Shown here piece by piece: positions 1-8,523 of a stretch of DNA of 64,000 nucleotides. The notes below the pieces were generated by a model, which saw only the letters and a program-made list of their open reading frames with translations, did no database searches and had not been told where the DNA came from. A program made the position numbers and the translations under genes. Source of the DNA: Chitinispirillales bacterium ANBcel5 (GTDB taxonomy: Bacteria; Fibrobacterota; Chitinivibrionia; Chitinivibrionales; Chitinispirillaceae). The stretch spans positions 1 through 64,000 of the forward strand of contig JARUKZ010000019.1 of NCBI GenBank assembly GCA_029688955.1, read 5' to 3'. The stretch's first letter is position 1. Every line of letters begins with the position of its first letter.

Positions 1-217
1 GAATAAAGATCCCAAGCGCTGAAAGCGCGGGATATTCGTTGATGCCATCGAGATTTGTGGGAAAAGGATTTTTATGGGGCTAAAGGCGATGGATTGGGTC
101 ACCCCCGGGCGTCAATGGTGAAAGCGTGAAAGGATCCGTTTGGGGGGACCCTTGGGCTATGATCGCGGGGGAAGGGAAATTGGAATTCTTGTCTCGCGGT
201 CTTGCCGTCCCACATTT

Positions 218-270
218 CCCCAGGTAGGAAACCTGGGGCTAATATAGAAAACCCCTTTGGGGTATTATAT
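218..270. repeat. Dispersed palindromic module, left copy
   Basis: This module contains two small hairpins: CCAGGT-aggaa-ACCTGG and ACCCCTTTGGGGT followed by ATTATAT. A related copy lies at 1641-1691 in the opposite orientation, so the pair brackets about 1.4 kb that contains both 43-bp arrays. Confidence 0.6.
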
Positions 271-407
271 CGACGTTCCCAGGCGTTTGATATAGGCAGA
301 TGTCCTGAACCGTTCGAGCAGCTCCCCGAGCATGCCCTGAGCGTAGCCGAGAGGCGTTTCAACCTAATGAAAAACTCATTTTCTTGTGGTATTTGGATAT
401 GCAGGAG

Positions 408-665
408 TAATGAAAATTAGAACCCTTTTTTTCATTCATAAGTCACTTAGTAATGAAAATTAGAACCCTTTATTTCACTCCTAAGTCACTTAGAAATGAA
501 TATCACAACTCGTTTTTTCACTCCCAAGTCACTTAGAAATGAATCTTACAACTCGTTTTTTCACTCCTAAGTCACTTAGAAATGAATATCACAACTCGTT
601 TTTTCACTCATAAGTCACTTAGTAATGAAAATTAGAACCCTTTTTTTGTTGCTAAGTCGCTTTTA
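408..665. repeat. Tandem array A: six 43-bp units
   Basis: Six head-to-tail units of 43 bp start at 408, 451, 494, 537, 580 and 623. Each begins (T/A)AATGAA, carries an AAC(C/T)C core and a T-run, and ends AAGTCACTTAG; the last unit is degenerate at its end. Two sequence subtypes alternate: units 1, 2 and 6 have ATTAGAACCC, while units 3, 4 and 5 have ACAACTCG. A lone AAGTCACTCAG occurs at about 2822. No cas genes or conserved-repeat/variable-spacer structure are seen, so this is not a CRISPR array. Confidence 0.9.
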
Positions 666-1157
666 AGGCCAATTGAACAGATTTTTGACCAAAAACGTTA
701 TAAATCCGGATAGTTTTTGGTTAACCTGGGAAAGAAAGTGGAAGAAAATAGGAATCGATCATCTTTTCCTTTTTCTTTTCCTGCTCAACGCTCGACGTTT
801 CCCGGCGTTGGTATAGGCAGGTATCGTTTAGTGCCAACGGTATCTTCTTTTTTTAATCATCAGGACCTCAACCCCTGTGCATCGGCTACCGCTCTCAGCA
901 ACTATCCCTTTCTCCCACTGGGAGAAGGGGGACTCGTTCAGTAGCTTCTGTTTTGAAAGAGTAGTGATTGGATTGGTAATTCTGACACCCGTTTTAGCAT
1001 TTAAGATGACTTCCCAACCAAACAGGGTCTCATTTTTGGGTCACAGATGGTTCCGGCAGACCCTTCAGGTACCGATTTCAGGGGTTTTTAATAGTTCGGT
1101 AATCATTGCTGCCAGCCCGGGTACGGTCACGGATGGCAAATAATGGCCATCTGAGAT

Positions 1158-1329
1158 GGGCGGAACCCTTGCGGACACTGTCCCGCACATCTCCGCCCAT
1201 GGGCGGAACCCTTGCGGACACTGTCCTGAACATCTCCGCCCATGGGCGGAACCCTCGCGGACACTGTCCTGAACAAGTCCGCCCATGGGCGGAACTCTCG
1301 GGGACACTGTCCTTAATAGGTCCGCCCAT
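1158..1329. repeat. Tandem array B: four 43-bp palindromic units
   Basis: Four units of 43 bp start at 1158, 1201, 1244 and 1287. Each starts GGGCGGAAC, contains GGACACTGTCC and ends TCCGCCCAT, so every unit can fold on itself. Each junction between units forms the perfect 16-bp palindrome TCCGCCCATGGGCGGA. The outer edges (CCATCTGAGAT on the left, ATCTCAGATG on the right) are inverted copies of each other, making the whole array one large inverted repeat. Its sequence is unrelated to array A although the period is identical. Confidence 0.9.
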
Positions 1330-1640
1330 CTCAGATGTGCTTAAAATGCTCTCCTGTACCATTTCTTATAACCTGTTTCTATTATAAATTAAGCTCAAAC
1401 ATCAGAAATGACACCTCGAGGGGCGCTAATCGCTCTTCCGGGAGTCATTAGCGAAGACAGTACGGGCAAATCCACCTGTATCGCGGATCAAATCGACGGT
1501 CGCAGAGCAGTTCCGGGTGCAGTGGGTGCCAATTTGGACGCTGTGAGCCGTGAGCCGTGAGTTTTGAGCAGGAAAAGGAGAAAGAAAGGCATCTTCCTTT
1601 TCCACAATCCCTCACTCTACAATAACAACCCGGTCCCTTC

Positions 1641-1691
1641 AATATAATACCCCGAAGGGGTTACGGCTCTAGCATGGGGTTTCCTACCCCA
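1641..1691. repeat. Dispersed palindromic module, right inverted copy
   Basis: Reads ATATAATACCCC-gaa-GGGGTT and then TGGGG-tttcc-taCCCCA. It is the reverse complement of the 218-270 module with few changes: one mismatch over the first 20 bases by eye, and more divergence in the second hairpin. Confidence 0.6.
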
Positions 1692-1707
1692 TGAACAGTG
1701 TGAGGAT

Positions 1708-1878
<171 letters not shown>

Positions 1879-2453
1879 CACCACCAAAGCCTCCCCACGC
1901 TCCCCCCTCGTGAGTGTCCTCCCCCATCCCCCTGCCGATATATCCGATTCTCAGTCATTAAAATTTTTCTGGGGTCGGACCAGCACAAATGCTCTTTGCT
2001 GCCTCTATAGGCCATTTTTTCCTGTTTTTTTCCTGTTTTCAGCCCCTTAGAGCTCGATGGCTACCCCCTCTATCGCATTCTAAGGATGAATATTCACAAT
2101 TTCTGCGTTTGTTCAGGTGCTCAAATACACCCGAACCTGCAATGCGCGCCAGGAAGGATCTGCTTGTTCTGAGGACTAACCGAGGCAGAGTTACATTAAC
2201 CGAGGCAGAGTTACATCTTTCGGGGGACGCTTAAACCATTATCCCGGGTGGGAAGAACTGTATCTTTGTATATAATTTAACCTACCCTATGAACACCGAC
2301 CCCTTCACGCTTGCACGGGGCAAGTACGTTTCTTGGCGCCCCCGTGAGGAACCAGTCACTTGCCACCTGGCGTCGCTGGGGGGTGGCCAACTTCGCCTTG
2401 GGCGACCCGTAAGAAAAATTAGGAATTTGGAATTCAAAGAAAAGAACAGTAGG

Positions 2454-2636
2454 TTTTTTCTGGTTGCGTTTGGCTCTTCTGATTTTATAGAGTCTTTCGG
2501 TAAAACCACCCTCATTTAAAAAGTCTTTGGCAAGGCGGTCGACCTGACGGTCCAGGAGGGAACATGCTACTCCAATTAAGACCAATACTGCATCAGCCAT
2601 TCTTTCGGAGTAAAAGTTTGGTCCAGGTATAGACGG
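2454..2636 (-). pseudogene. Fragment of four-helix-bundle 'suffix domain' protein
   Basis: About 60 codons read like the C-terminal suffix of the four-helix-bundle (23S rRNA intervening-sequence-type) family: a segment with LLDRQVDRL, then FLNEGGFTERLYKIR, which recalls the LLDRQ...EGGF(T/S)E pattern of that suffix. The N-terminal helical bundle is missing: upstream codons are unrelated, and downstream the frame continues into low-quality sequence. There is no start codon with a ribosome site at the right place. I therefore call a decayed gene remnant; the family assignment rests on memory of the motif. Confidence 0.5.
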
Positions 2637-2884
2637 AAATGACGATACAGCTGCAGGTGTCATCGTAAAGATGGATGGAAAATAAACCTCACACCCCGAG
2701 GGATCGCGGGACAAAAACGTTAGTCTCTCTATCGTCTTCCTTTCACAAAAACTTTGACATACCTTCCTTCTGAGATGTATACAGTATTATTCACCTCATC
2801 GCACAAGTAGTTTACGTACTAAGTCACTCAGAAAGCAGGCCGGGTTAAAAAAGAGAAGGTACTGCACAGACAGAGGGAAAGCAG

Positions 2885-3571
2885 ATGGATAAGCAACCGA
2901 AAAACCAACCCTTAAATTTGTTGCTTCTTTGCGGGCCTGCAGGCTCATGTTTTTTCGTGATTATGTTTATTGTTCAGGGGCTTCTCAGAGAGGACTATGA
3001 TGGATTGCGCTTTCCGGTCAGCTCACTTGCCATCGGTGAATATGGCTGGATACAGATACTTTCCTTCGTTATCACAGGTGTGTTGATTCTGCTGTTTTCA
3101 GTAGGGTTTAGAGTTGCCGCAACACGAATTTTCGATAAACACCGCCTGCTCTCTTTTCTTCTCGTCACTGCAGGGGTCGGCTTAATTGGCACAGGACTGT
3201 TTCCCAGTGATCCAATTTATGGCTACCCGCCATCAGAGCCACTGAAACTTGCACAATACACAATCTCCGGGCATTTGCATAACCTTTTTTCTTTGTTACT
3301 GATGGCTTCTTTTACCCTTGCCTGCCTGGTAGCAGCTAAGGAATACATAAAGGGTGAACTAAAGATGTGGGCAGTTTATTCCACTGCCTCTGCAATCAGT
3401 ATCGTACTCTTTTTCATTCTTGCGTATATTGGGTATCAGCAAGTACCATTTCTGGTCGATTATGCCGGTCTTTTTCAGAGAGTGAGTATTATCAGCGGAA
3501 CCTCCTATCTGACCGTTACAGCAATAAAGCTACTCACTACTCAACACCGTGGGTTTACATCTCCTCCCTGA
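2885..3571 (+). CDS. DUF998-family integral membrane protein
   Basis: A 228-residue protein with about six hydrophobic segments. The N-terminal pattern (a GP..S..F hydrophobic helix, then DYDGLRFPVSSLAIGEYGW) is typical of DUF998 (PF06197), membrane proteins of unknown function. The segment LIGTGLFPSDP matches the conserved G.FP.DP loop of the family. A purine-rich GAGGGAAAG precedes the ATG. The 3' end overlaps the convergent NdpA-like gene by 17 bases. No operon partner is visible. The family call is fairly secure; the function is unknown. Confidence 0.8.
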   Translation: MDKQPKNQPLNLLLLCGPAGSCFFVIMFIVQGLLREDYDGLRFPVSSLAIGEYGWIQILSFVITGVLILLFSVGFRVAATRIFDKHRLLSFLLVTAGVGLIGTGLFPSDPIYGYPPSEPLKLAQYTISGHLHNLFSLLLMASFTLACLVAAKEYIKGELKMWAVYSTASAISIVLFFILAYIGYQQVPFLVDYAGLFQRVSIISGTSYLTVTAIKLLTTQHRGFTSPP

Positions 3572-4556
3572 TTCTCTCTGATTCGATGATCAGCACATCC
3601 TTTTCACCGTTTTTTCCGTAGCTTACCTGCATCGTTGAGAGTGCTTTTTCAGAAAAATAGACCGTTATCCCTTCAGCGGTTTTGAGTTTGCGCTTTTTTG
3701 ATCCGTTAGAAGCCTGCTTGTCCAGATAGAATGGCTCATCTTCAATTTCGGCATTTTTGAGACAACTTCTGTAGGTGTCACGTAGTTCATCATTGGCATA
3801 CCCCGCAAAGACTTCATCGAAAAACTCACTATCATCAAAATTATCCCTACTCTGAACAAACTCCTCTGTTCGCTGCTGTACATCACCTACAAATTCCGGC
3901 GGAAGCTCATCAAGATGCTTTTTAGATGTGTCTTTAACCACATTCCACAAAGATTCTGTAAGTTCTTTTTGGTTCTTTTTGCGACGAACATTTAAAAAGC
4001 CCTGAAAAAAGCCCGAAATACCGTCCTTTACATTTCTATCAAGCACCATCACCACCGGCGTTTCCTCTGACATATCGATAAGAGCGGCCTTTTGCATGGC
4101 ATCGGGTGATTTGGTAAAGGTATCCATCACATTTTCAAGCATCACCTTTTTGCCATCATTACGATATCTCAAAACCTGTTCATGTTCATATTTGATGATC
4201 GCGAAGAACTCTTTTCCCAACGCCTTTAGTTCCATCAGTATCATCACCCCCTTTTTTATCCTCTTATCATCGATCCCATGGGAGTGAAAATTCACCGCAA
4301 GCTGCCTGGAACGGTCCACAAAAAGATATGACTCATTTCCTATTGCCTCCAGGTGTTCTCTTACCTGAGACTGGGGATTAAACTCATATGAGCTGCCTTT
4401 AAGAATACACCTGGCTCTATCCAGAAAAAAATCCTCGAAGTCACCAATCTCCAGTTCATCAAAAAACGTCGGTTCATCTTCACCGTGATGAACGACATGG
4501 AAAATGAAGCGGGTAATACTCAATGATGCAAGTTGATCTGCAGACAATGTAATCAT
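3555..4556 (-). CDS. NdpA/YejK-like nucleoid-associated protein
   Basis: 333 residues resembling the 37-kDa nucleoid-associated protein family (PF04245). The N-terminus starts with the ITRFIFHVVHHGE strand pattern and has the L-x-DxxxxFFLDRA segment; the middle carries the FAIIKYEHEQVLRY strand and VLDRNVKDG. Family members bind the nucleoid in proteobacteria; some phage- or defence-linked relatives exist. It is monocistronic, convergent with the DUF998 gene, and divergent from the TspO-like gene with about 200 bp between. Length is normal for the family and no frameshift is seen. Confidence 0.75.
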   Translation of the reverse strand: MITLSADQLASLSITRFIFHVVHHGEDEPTFFDELEIGDFEDFFLDRARCILKGSSYEFNPQSQVREHLEAIGNESYLFVDRSRQLAVNFHSHGIDDKRIKKGVMILMELKALGKEFFAIIKYEHEQVLRYRNDGKKVMLENVMDTFTKSPDAMQKAALIDMSEETPVVMVLDRNVKDGISGFFQGFLNVRRKKNQKELTESLWNVVKDTSKKHLDELPPEFVGDVQQRTEEFVQSRDNFDDSEFFDEVFAGYANDELRDTYRSCLKNAEIEDEPFYLDKQASNGSKKRKLKTAEGITVYFSEKALSTMQVSYGKNGEKDVLIIESERIREEM

Positions 4557-4613
4557 TTATACAGCTTCTCCTGAATTGATTGTGAGCCTTTCAAAGCTAG
4601 TAAAAATAACACT

Positions 4614-4714
4614 TGGGGTGGTGTGAAAAAACAGCACCGTCCCGGTTTAGAGTTATTGCATACTTTTTGCTTTTTTTCAAAGTACGAGCGGGGTATTTTT
4701 ACACCACACTTTAT
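4614..4714. promoter_or_regulatory. Inverted-repeat pair in divergent intergenic region
   Basis: GTGGTGTGAAAAA at about 4620-4633 is mirrored by TTTTTACACCAC at about 4697-4709, some 65 bp apart, in the spacer between the NdpA-like and TspO-like genes. This could be a pair of operator half-sites or a transcript hairpin; nothing decides between them. Confidence 0.3.
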
Positions 4715-4754
4715 TGAAAACTACAATTAACACCTTTAGCAAAGAAAGCAATGG

Positions 4755-5519
4755 GTGAAACAACTACATCTATTAATTTTGAGTTCGGTAACTCTGGTAG
4801 TCGCACTACTGATTAACTACCTGTCCAATACAGAACTTATCGGCCCCCAAACAGTAGGTGATGTAAGTGCGCAATACGACACCCTGATCACTCCGGCTGG
4901 TTATGCGTTCTCTATTTGGGGACTTATCTATGTGATGCTTATTCTTTTTACCGGCTATCAGTGGTACGACTGGCTTAAAAGCAAAAGTTCAGAAGTGATT
5001 GATCAGACCAGCACATGGTTTGCCATGGCTAATATCGCAAATGCACTCTGGGTAATAGTGTGGATCAATGAATTGCTGTTCCTTTCCCTGATTTTGATAG
5101 TTGTTCTGCTTTTTTCTCTCTTTAAACTGGTGATTAATTTAAATCTTGAGATGTGGGACGCACCCCGTCACATAATCTTTTTTGTATGGTGGCCGGTTAC
5201 TATCTATTGTGGGTGGGTAATTTTGGCCACAGGATTAAACCTAACGGTTTTTCTGGTAAGCCTGAATATAGATGGAGAGACGTTGTCTATAGCATGGGCA
5301 GTGTTGCTCATAGGGGTAAGCACTCTGGTCTACTTAACACTAACCTACAAAAGAAATATGCGTGAAGCTGCATTGGTTGGAGTGTGGGGATTGGTGGCTA
5401 TAGCGGTCAGGCAGGCAGGGGTTACTAATTCCATTACGCTCACAGCACTGATTTCTGCAGGTGTCCTTTTGATCTACGTGATATACCATGCCTTTAAAAA
5501 CAGAGCATTACCCCGCTGA
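4755..5519 (+). CDS. TspO/MBR-like tryptophan-rich membrane protein
   Basis: 254 residues, strongly hydrophobic and tryptophan-rich (SIWGLIYVML, NALWVIVW, FVWWPVTIYCGWV), the signature of TspO/MBR-like tryptophan-rich sensory proteins, which bind porphyrins or sterols and modulate stress responses. At 254 residues it is longer than the usual ~160 and belongs with the extended bacterial/eukaryotic-like branch, with about seven or eight predicted membrane spans. The start is GTG; the ATG four bases earlier is in another frame. A purine run (AAAGAAAG) precedes it. Ligand unknown. Confidence 0.75.
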   Translation: MKQLHLLILSSVTLVVALLINYLSNTELIGPQTVGDVSAQYDTLITPAGYAFSIWGLIYVMLILFTGYQWYDWLKSKSSEVIDQTSTWFAMANIANALWVIVWINELLFLSLILIVVLLFSLFKLVINLNLEMWDAPRHIIFFVWWPVTIYCGWVILATGLNLTVFLVSLNIDGETLSIAWAVLLIGVSTLVYLTLTYKRNMREAALVGVWGLVAIAVRQAGVTNSITLTALISAGVLLIYVIYHAFKNRALPR

Positions 5520-5636
5520 CATTCTTCCCTGCTGCTGGAAACGTTTGTAATGAATGGTTTAGTTTTGCGGGGGTGTTGCGAAGAAATCACAAGCAGCTAT
5601 GACCTTTTTTTGATTGCCGTTACTTGCTAAGATTTA

Positions 5637-6035
5637 TTACAGCGCGGGGGCATCGGGAAAGAACACAACTATTACTTCATCGTAAAACCTCTGCAATTCG
5701 TCTTCCGAATACTTCTGGCGTTCACGAAGTTCGCGCATGATCAGTGCGACAAGCATCCTTAGGCCTCTTTCCGGTTCGCGCTTCAGCAGTCTTATACCAA
5801 AGTGGATCGACTTTCCAAGGACCTTTTCAGCAAGATCCCGATCAATACTTTTTTCGATGTTTTTATCGATGATATTACCCAAAAACAAGATGCAAAATTT
5901 TAATTTCATTTCACGTGTGATCCACGGTGCTCCTTTAAAGCTATTTGCAAAAGTTCTGGCCAACAACACCACTCCTGACTCCGGGTGACGTATAGCCATA
6001 CTGATTCCCTGGGCTATTGATTCCTGTGCTGACAT
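5637..6035 (-). CDS. Hypothetical protein, 132 aa
   Basis: A soluble, charged, largely helical protein I do not recognise. An AAAGG sits about seven bases before the ATG, codon use looks normal, and no competing frame is convincing, so it is probably a real gene. The second half is rich in Arg/Glu (LLKREPERG, ELRERQKYSEDELQR). It stands alone between the TspO-like gene and the polysaccharide-type operon, with no neighbour that suggests a role. Confidence 0.6.
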   Translation of the reverse strand: MSAQESIAQGISMAIRHPESGVVLLARTFANSFKGAPWITREMKLKFCILFLGNIIDKNIEKSIDRDLAEKVLGKSIHFGIRLLKREPERGLRMLVALIMRELRERQKYSEDELQRFYDEVIVVFFPDAPAL

Positions 6036-6417
6036 TTTTAACCTTTCCTAACAGTTACTCAGTGACGATTTTGTTTTGGGTATTACCGATTAGTTCATAT
6101 TAACACTGAGAAGTGAAAATATTGTCACTCCTTTATTTAATCGCATTACCATAAAGAAAACACAGCTACTATGGTTTTTGCATCAATATCCCCCTGAACA
6201 AACCGTCAGTGCATTTTGCTCACCCCTCATGGGCTCACCTGGTATTTAAAAGAGTACATTAAAATGCCTGCTTCTGCTACCAAATAAGCCCCAAACAGTG
6301 CCAGTGGACTAAATTGGGGGTAAGTCATTAATTTATCTTTAAATGATGCCGTCATTATTATAAAATCAGGACACCCCAAATTTTTGTTCTTGTTTTATAC
6401 AAAAAGGCTTAAAAGTT
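6036..6417. other. Intergenic region upstream of the sugar-transferase operon
   Basis: 382 bases, AT-rich, without a plausible gene. It must hold the promoters of the leftward hypothetical gene and the rightward operon, but no clear -35/-10 pair or ribosome site stands out. Confidence 0.5.
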
Positions 6418-7023
6418 ATGATCTTACGTAATAGATTGCAGTATCAGATAAAACTATTTTTCGACAAAGTTTCATCCTTGTTACTATTAGCAAGTCTGCT
6501 GCCAGTTTTTATAATTATCTCTATACTAATCAAGTTAGATTCACACGGCCCTGTTATCTTCAAACAAAAACGACTGGGCAAAAATGGCAAAGAATTCACA
6601 ATATACAAGTTTAGAACCATGTGCGATAATGCTGTTACTATCGGTAAGGGGATATTTGTTGCTGAAAATGATTCCAGAATAACCAGAGTAGGCAAGCTGC
6701 TCAGAGCAACGAGCATGGATGAACTTCCTCAGCTCTGGAATGTATTTATTGGTGATATGAGTCTGGTTGGACCACGACCACCATTACCACACCATCCATA
6801 CAGGTATGAGGAGTACCCTGAAAGCCACCGTAAAAGATTTGAGGTTAAACCGGGAATAACGGGGCTTACTCAGGTCACTGTAAGGAATTCGGTACCATGG
6901 GAAAAAAGAATTGCTATCGATATAGAATACATTACTCAGTATAATTATTGGCTGGACATCAAAATCCTGTTTAAAACGGCGAAAAAGGTTTTTCTCAGAG
7001 AAAACATTTATACTGCTCAGTAA
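6418..7023 (+). CDS. Monotopic sugar-phosphate transferase (PglC/WcaJ-like)
   Basis: 201 residues, the size of minimal monotopic phosphoglycosyl transferases (PF02397), which move a sugar phosphate from a nucleotide sugar to undecaprenyl phosphate at the inner membrane. There is one N-terminal re-entrant hydrophobic segment (about residues 18-38), then GPVIFKQKRLGKNGKEF, YKFRTM, the catalytic Asp-Glu pair in TSMDELPQLWNV, and GDMSLVGPRPPLP. The C-terminal PGITGLTQV and Y...YN.WLDIKIL match the family. It is first of four tightly linked genes, so it probably starts the glycan the others decorate. The substrate sugar cannot be told from sequence. Confidence 0.9.
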   Translation: MILRNRLQYQIKLFFDKVSSLLLLASLLPVFIIISILIKLDSHGPVIFKQKRLGKNGKEFTIYKFRTMCDNAVTIGKGIFVAENDSRITRVGKLLRATSMDELPQLWNVFIGDMSLVGPRPPLPHHPYRYEEYPESHRKRFEVKPGITGLTQVTVRNSVPWEKRIAIDIEYITQYNYWLDIKILFKTAKKVFLRENIYTAQ

Positions 7024-7061
7024 AAGTATTCACAATCAACTTGCTTGAATCAAGGTACAAT

Positions 7062-7592
7062 ATGGAAATCAGGATAAGAAAGTTCATCGAACAGGATATT
7101 CCTTATAAAGTGAAGTGGATAAATGATTGTGAGAACAATAAGTATCTTCATTACGATTTACCACTGAGGGAAGATAAAACGCTTGTATGGTTTAACTCGA
7201 TTAAAAACAGTACAAGAAGAGCGGATTATACAATTACCTGCAATGGCGAGCCTGCTGGCTTAATTGGTCTTCTCAACATAGATAAAGTAAACAGAAAAGC
7301 TGAATATTACGTTACACTTGGTGAAAAGAAGTTCAAAGGCAAAGGGATTGCGACGGAAGCATCAGATCTCTTGATCAAAGAAAGTTACAACTCATTTGGT
7401 TTAAACAAGATCTATCTTTATACCGAAGTGGATAACACGTCAGCGCAAAAACTTTTTGAACGAATTGGCTTTATCAGGGAAGGCTTACTGAGAGAAGACC
7501 TTATCAAAAATGGAAGAAAAATTGATAGATTTGCTTATGGCTTATACATAGAAGAGTATATCAGCAACAGGAATAATAGCAATGCAAATTGA
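7062..7592 (+). CDS. GNAT acetyltransferase (RimJ/RimL type)
   Basis: About 176 residues from the ATG at 7062, chosen because AAGG lies six bases upstream; an in-frame TTG at 7041 has no such site. Features of the GNAT fold are visible: the acetyl-CoA-binding GEKKFKGKGIATEA loop, the YTEVDNTSAQKLFERIGF segment and the C-terminal REGLLREDLIKNGRKIDR typical of RimJ/RimL-like enzymes. It overlaps the next gene by 11 bases. In polysaccharide clusters such enzymes N-acetylate amino sugars; that role is inferred from position. Confidence 0.85.
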   Translation: MEIRIRKFIEQDIPYKVKWINDCENNKYLHYDLPLREDKTLVWFNSIKNSTRRADYTITCNGEPAGLIGLLNIDKVNRKAEYYVTLGEKKFKGKGIATEASDLLIKESYNSFGLNKIYLYTEVDNTSAQKLFERIGFIREGLLREDLIKNGRKIDRFAYGLYIEEYISNRNNSNAN

Positions 7593-8523
7593 TACGGCAA
7601 CACCTATCCAAAAGCTTAAACATAAAATCAATAAAAATGCAGTTTTCATTAAAAGAGATGATTTGATTCCATTTTCATTTGGTGGGAATAAAGCACGAAA
7701 AGCACTGCTGTTCTTTGAAGAATTGCAAAAACAACAATGCGATTGCGTTGTTACGTATGGAAGCAGCAGTTCAAACCATTGCAGAATTGTTGCAAACATG
7801 GCAGCATCCAAAGGGTTACGGTGTGTCATTATATCGCCAATCCAAACGGACAAAAGTACATATAACAGTACAATGTTGAAATTGTTTGGTGCTCAGATAG
7901 TGCACTGTCATATTTCCCAGGTAAGTGTTACTATTAATCAGACTTTGGATAAATTAAAGTGTGAAGGGTATAAGCCGTATTTTATTGAAGGTGGAGGGCA
8001 TGGAAATATCGGTACCAAAGCTTATGTTGAAGCCTATAAAGAGATTCAAGAGTATGAATCGGATAACGATCTCTGCTTTGACTATATATTTCATACCTCG
8101 GGTACAGGGACAACTCAGGCAGGTCTTATATGTGGAAAAATAATCAATAAAGACAAAAAAAGTATTATAGGTATAAGTTGTGCCCGTAAAAATCCTTATG
8201 GTGAACAGGTAATTTTTGACAGTGTTAATAGCTATCTGAAAAGCATTGAAAAAGAGTGTGCTAAATCAGACTTAGTTAACTTTATAGATGATTATGTGCT
8301 CGATGGATATGGCAGGTACAACAACGAAATCCTTTTGACAATAAAAACGGTATTAACAGAAGAAGGTATTCCTTTAGACACTACCTATACCGGAAAAGGA
8401 TTTTGGGGAATGCAAAACTATGTTGAAAAAAATCAAATTACAGGGAAAACAGTTTTGTTTATCCATACTGGTGGAACACCACTGTTTTTTAATGATTTGG
8501 GAGAAGTAGCGGAAAATGAATGA
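7582..8523 (+). CDS. PLP-dependent enzyme, ACC deaminase/D-cysteine desulfhydrase family
   Basis: 313 residues with the fold-type II PLP signature: IKRDDLIPFSFGGNKARKA, where the Lys in GGNKARK is the expected PLP Schiff base, then YGSSSSNHCR binding phosphate/substrate and HTSGTGTTQAG. This matches the ACC deaminase/D-cysteine desulfhydrase group, which act on small amino acids by deamination or beta-elimination. It is translationally coupled on both sides (11-base and 8-base overlaps). Its presence beside an ATP-grasp ligase and a sugar transferase suggests it supplies or edits an amino acid for glycan modification; this is inference. Confidence 0.85.
   Translation: MQIDTATPIQKLKHKINKNAVFIKRDDLIPFSFGGNKARKALLFFEELQKQQCDCVVTYGSSSSNHCRIVANMAASKGLRCVIISPIQTDKSTYNSTMLKLFGAQIVHCHISQVSVTINQTLDKLKCEGYKPYFIEGGGHGNIGTKAYVEAYKEIQEYESDNDLCFDYIFHTSGTGTTQAGLICGKIINKDKKSIIGISCARKNPYGEQVIFDSVNSYLKSIEKECAKSDLVNFIDDYVLDGYGRYNNEILLTIKTVLTEEGIPLDTTYTGKGFWGMQNYVEKNQITGKTVLFIHTGGTPLFFNDLGEVAENE

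Noticed and set aside
408..665. Possible CRISPR array (43-bp units)
   Set aside because: The whole unit is repeated, with no unique spacers between conserved repeats, and no cas gene is present in the window.
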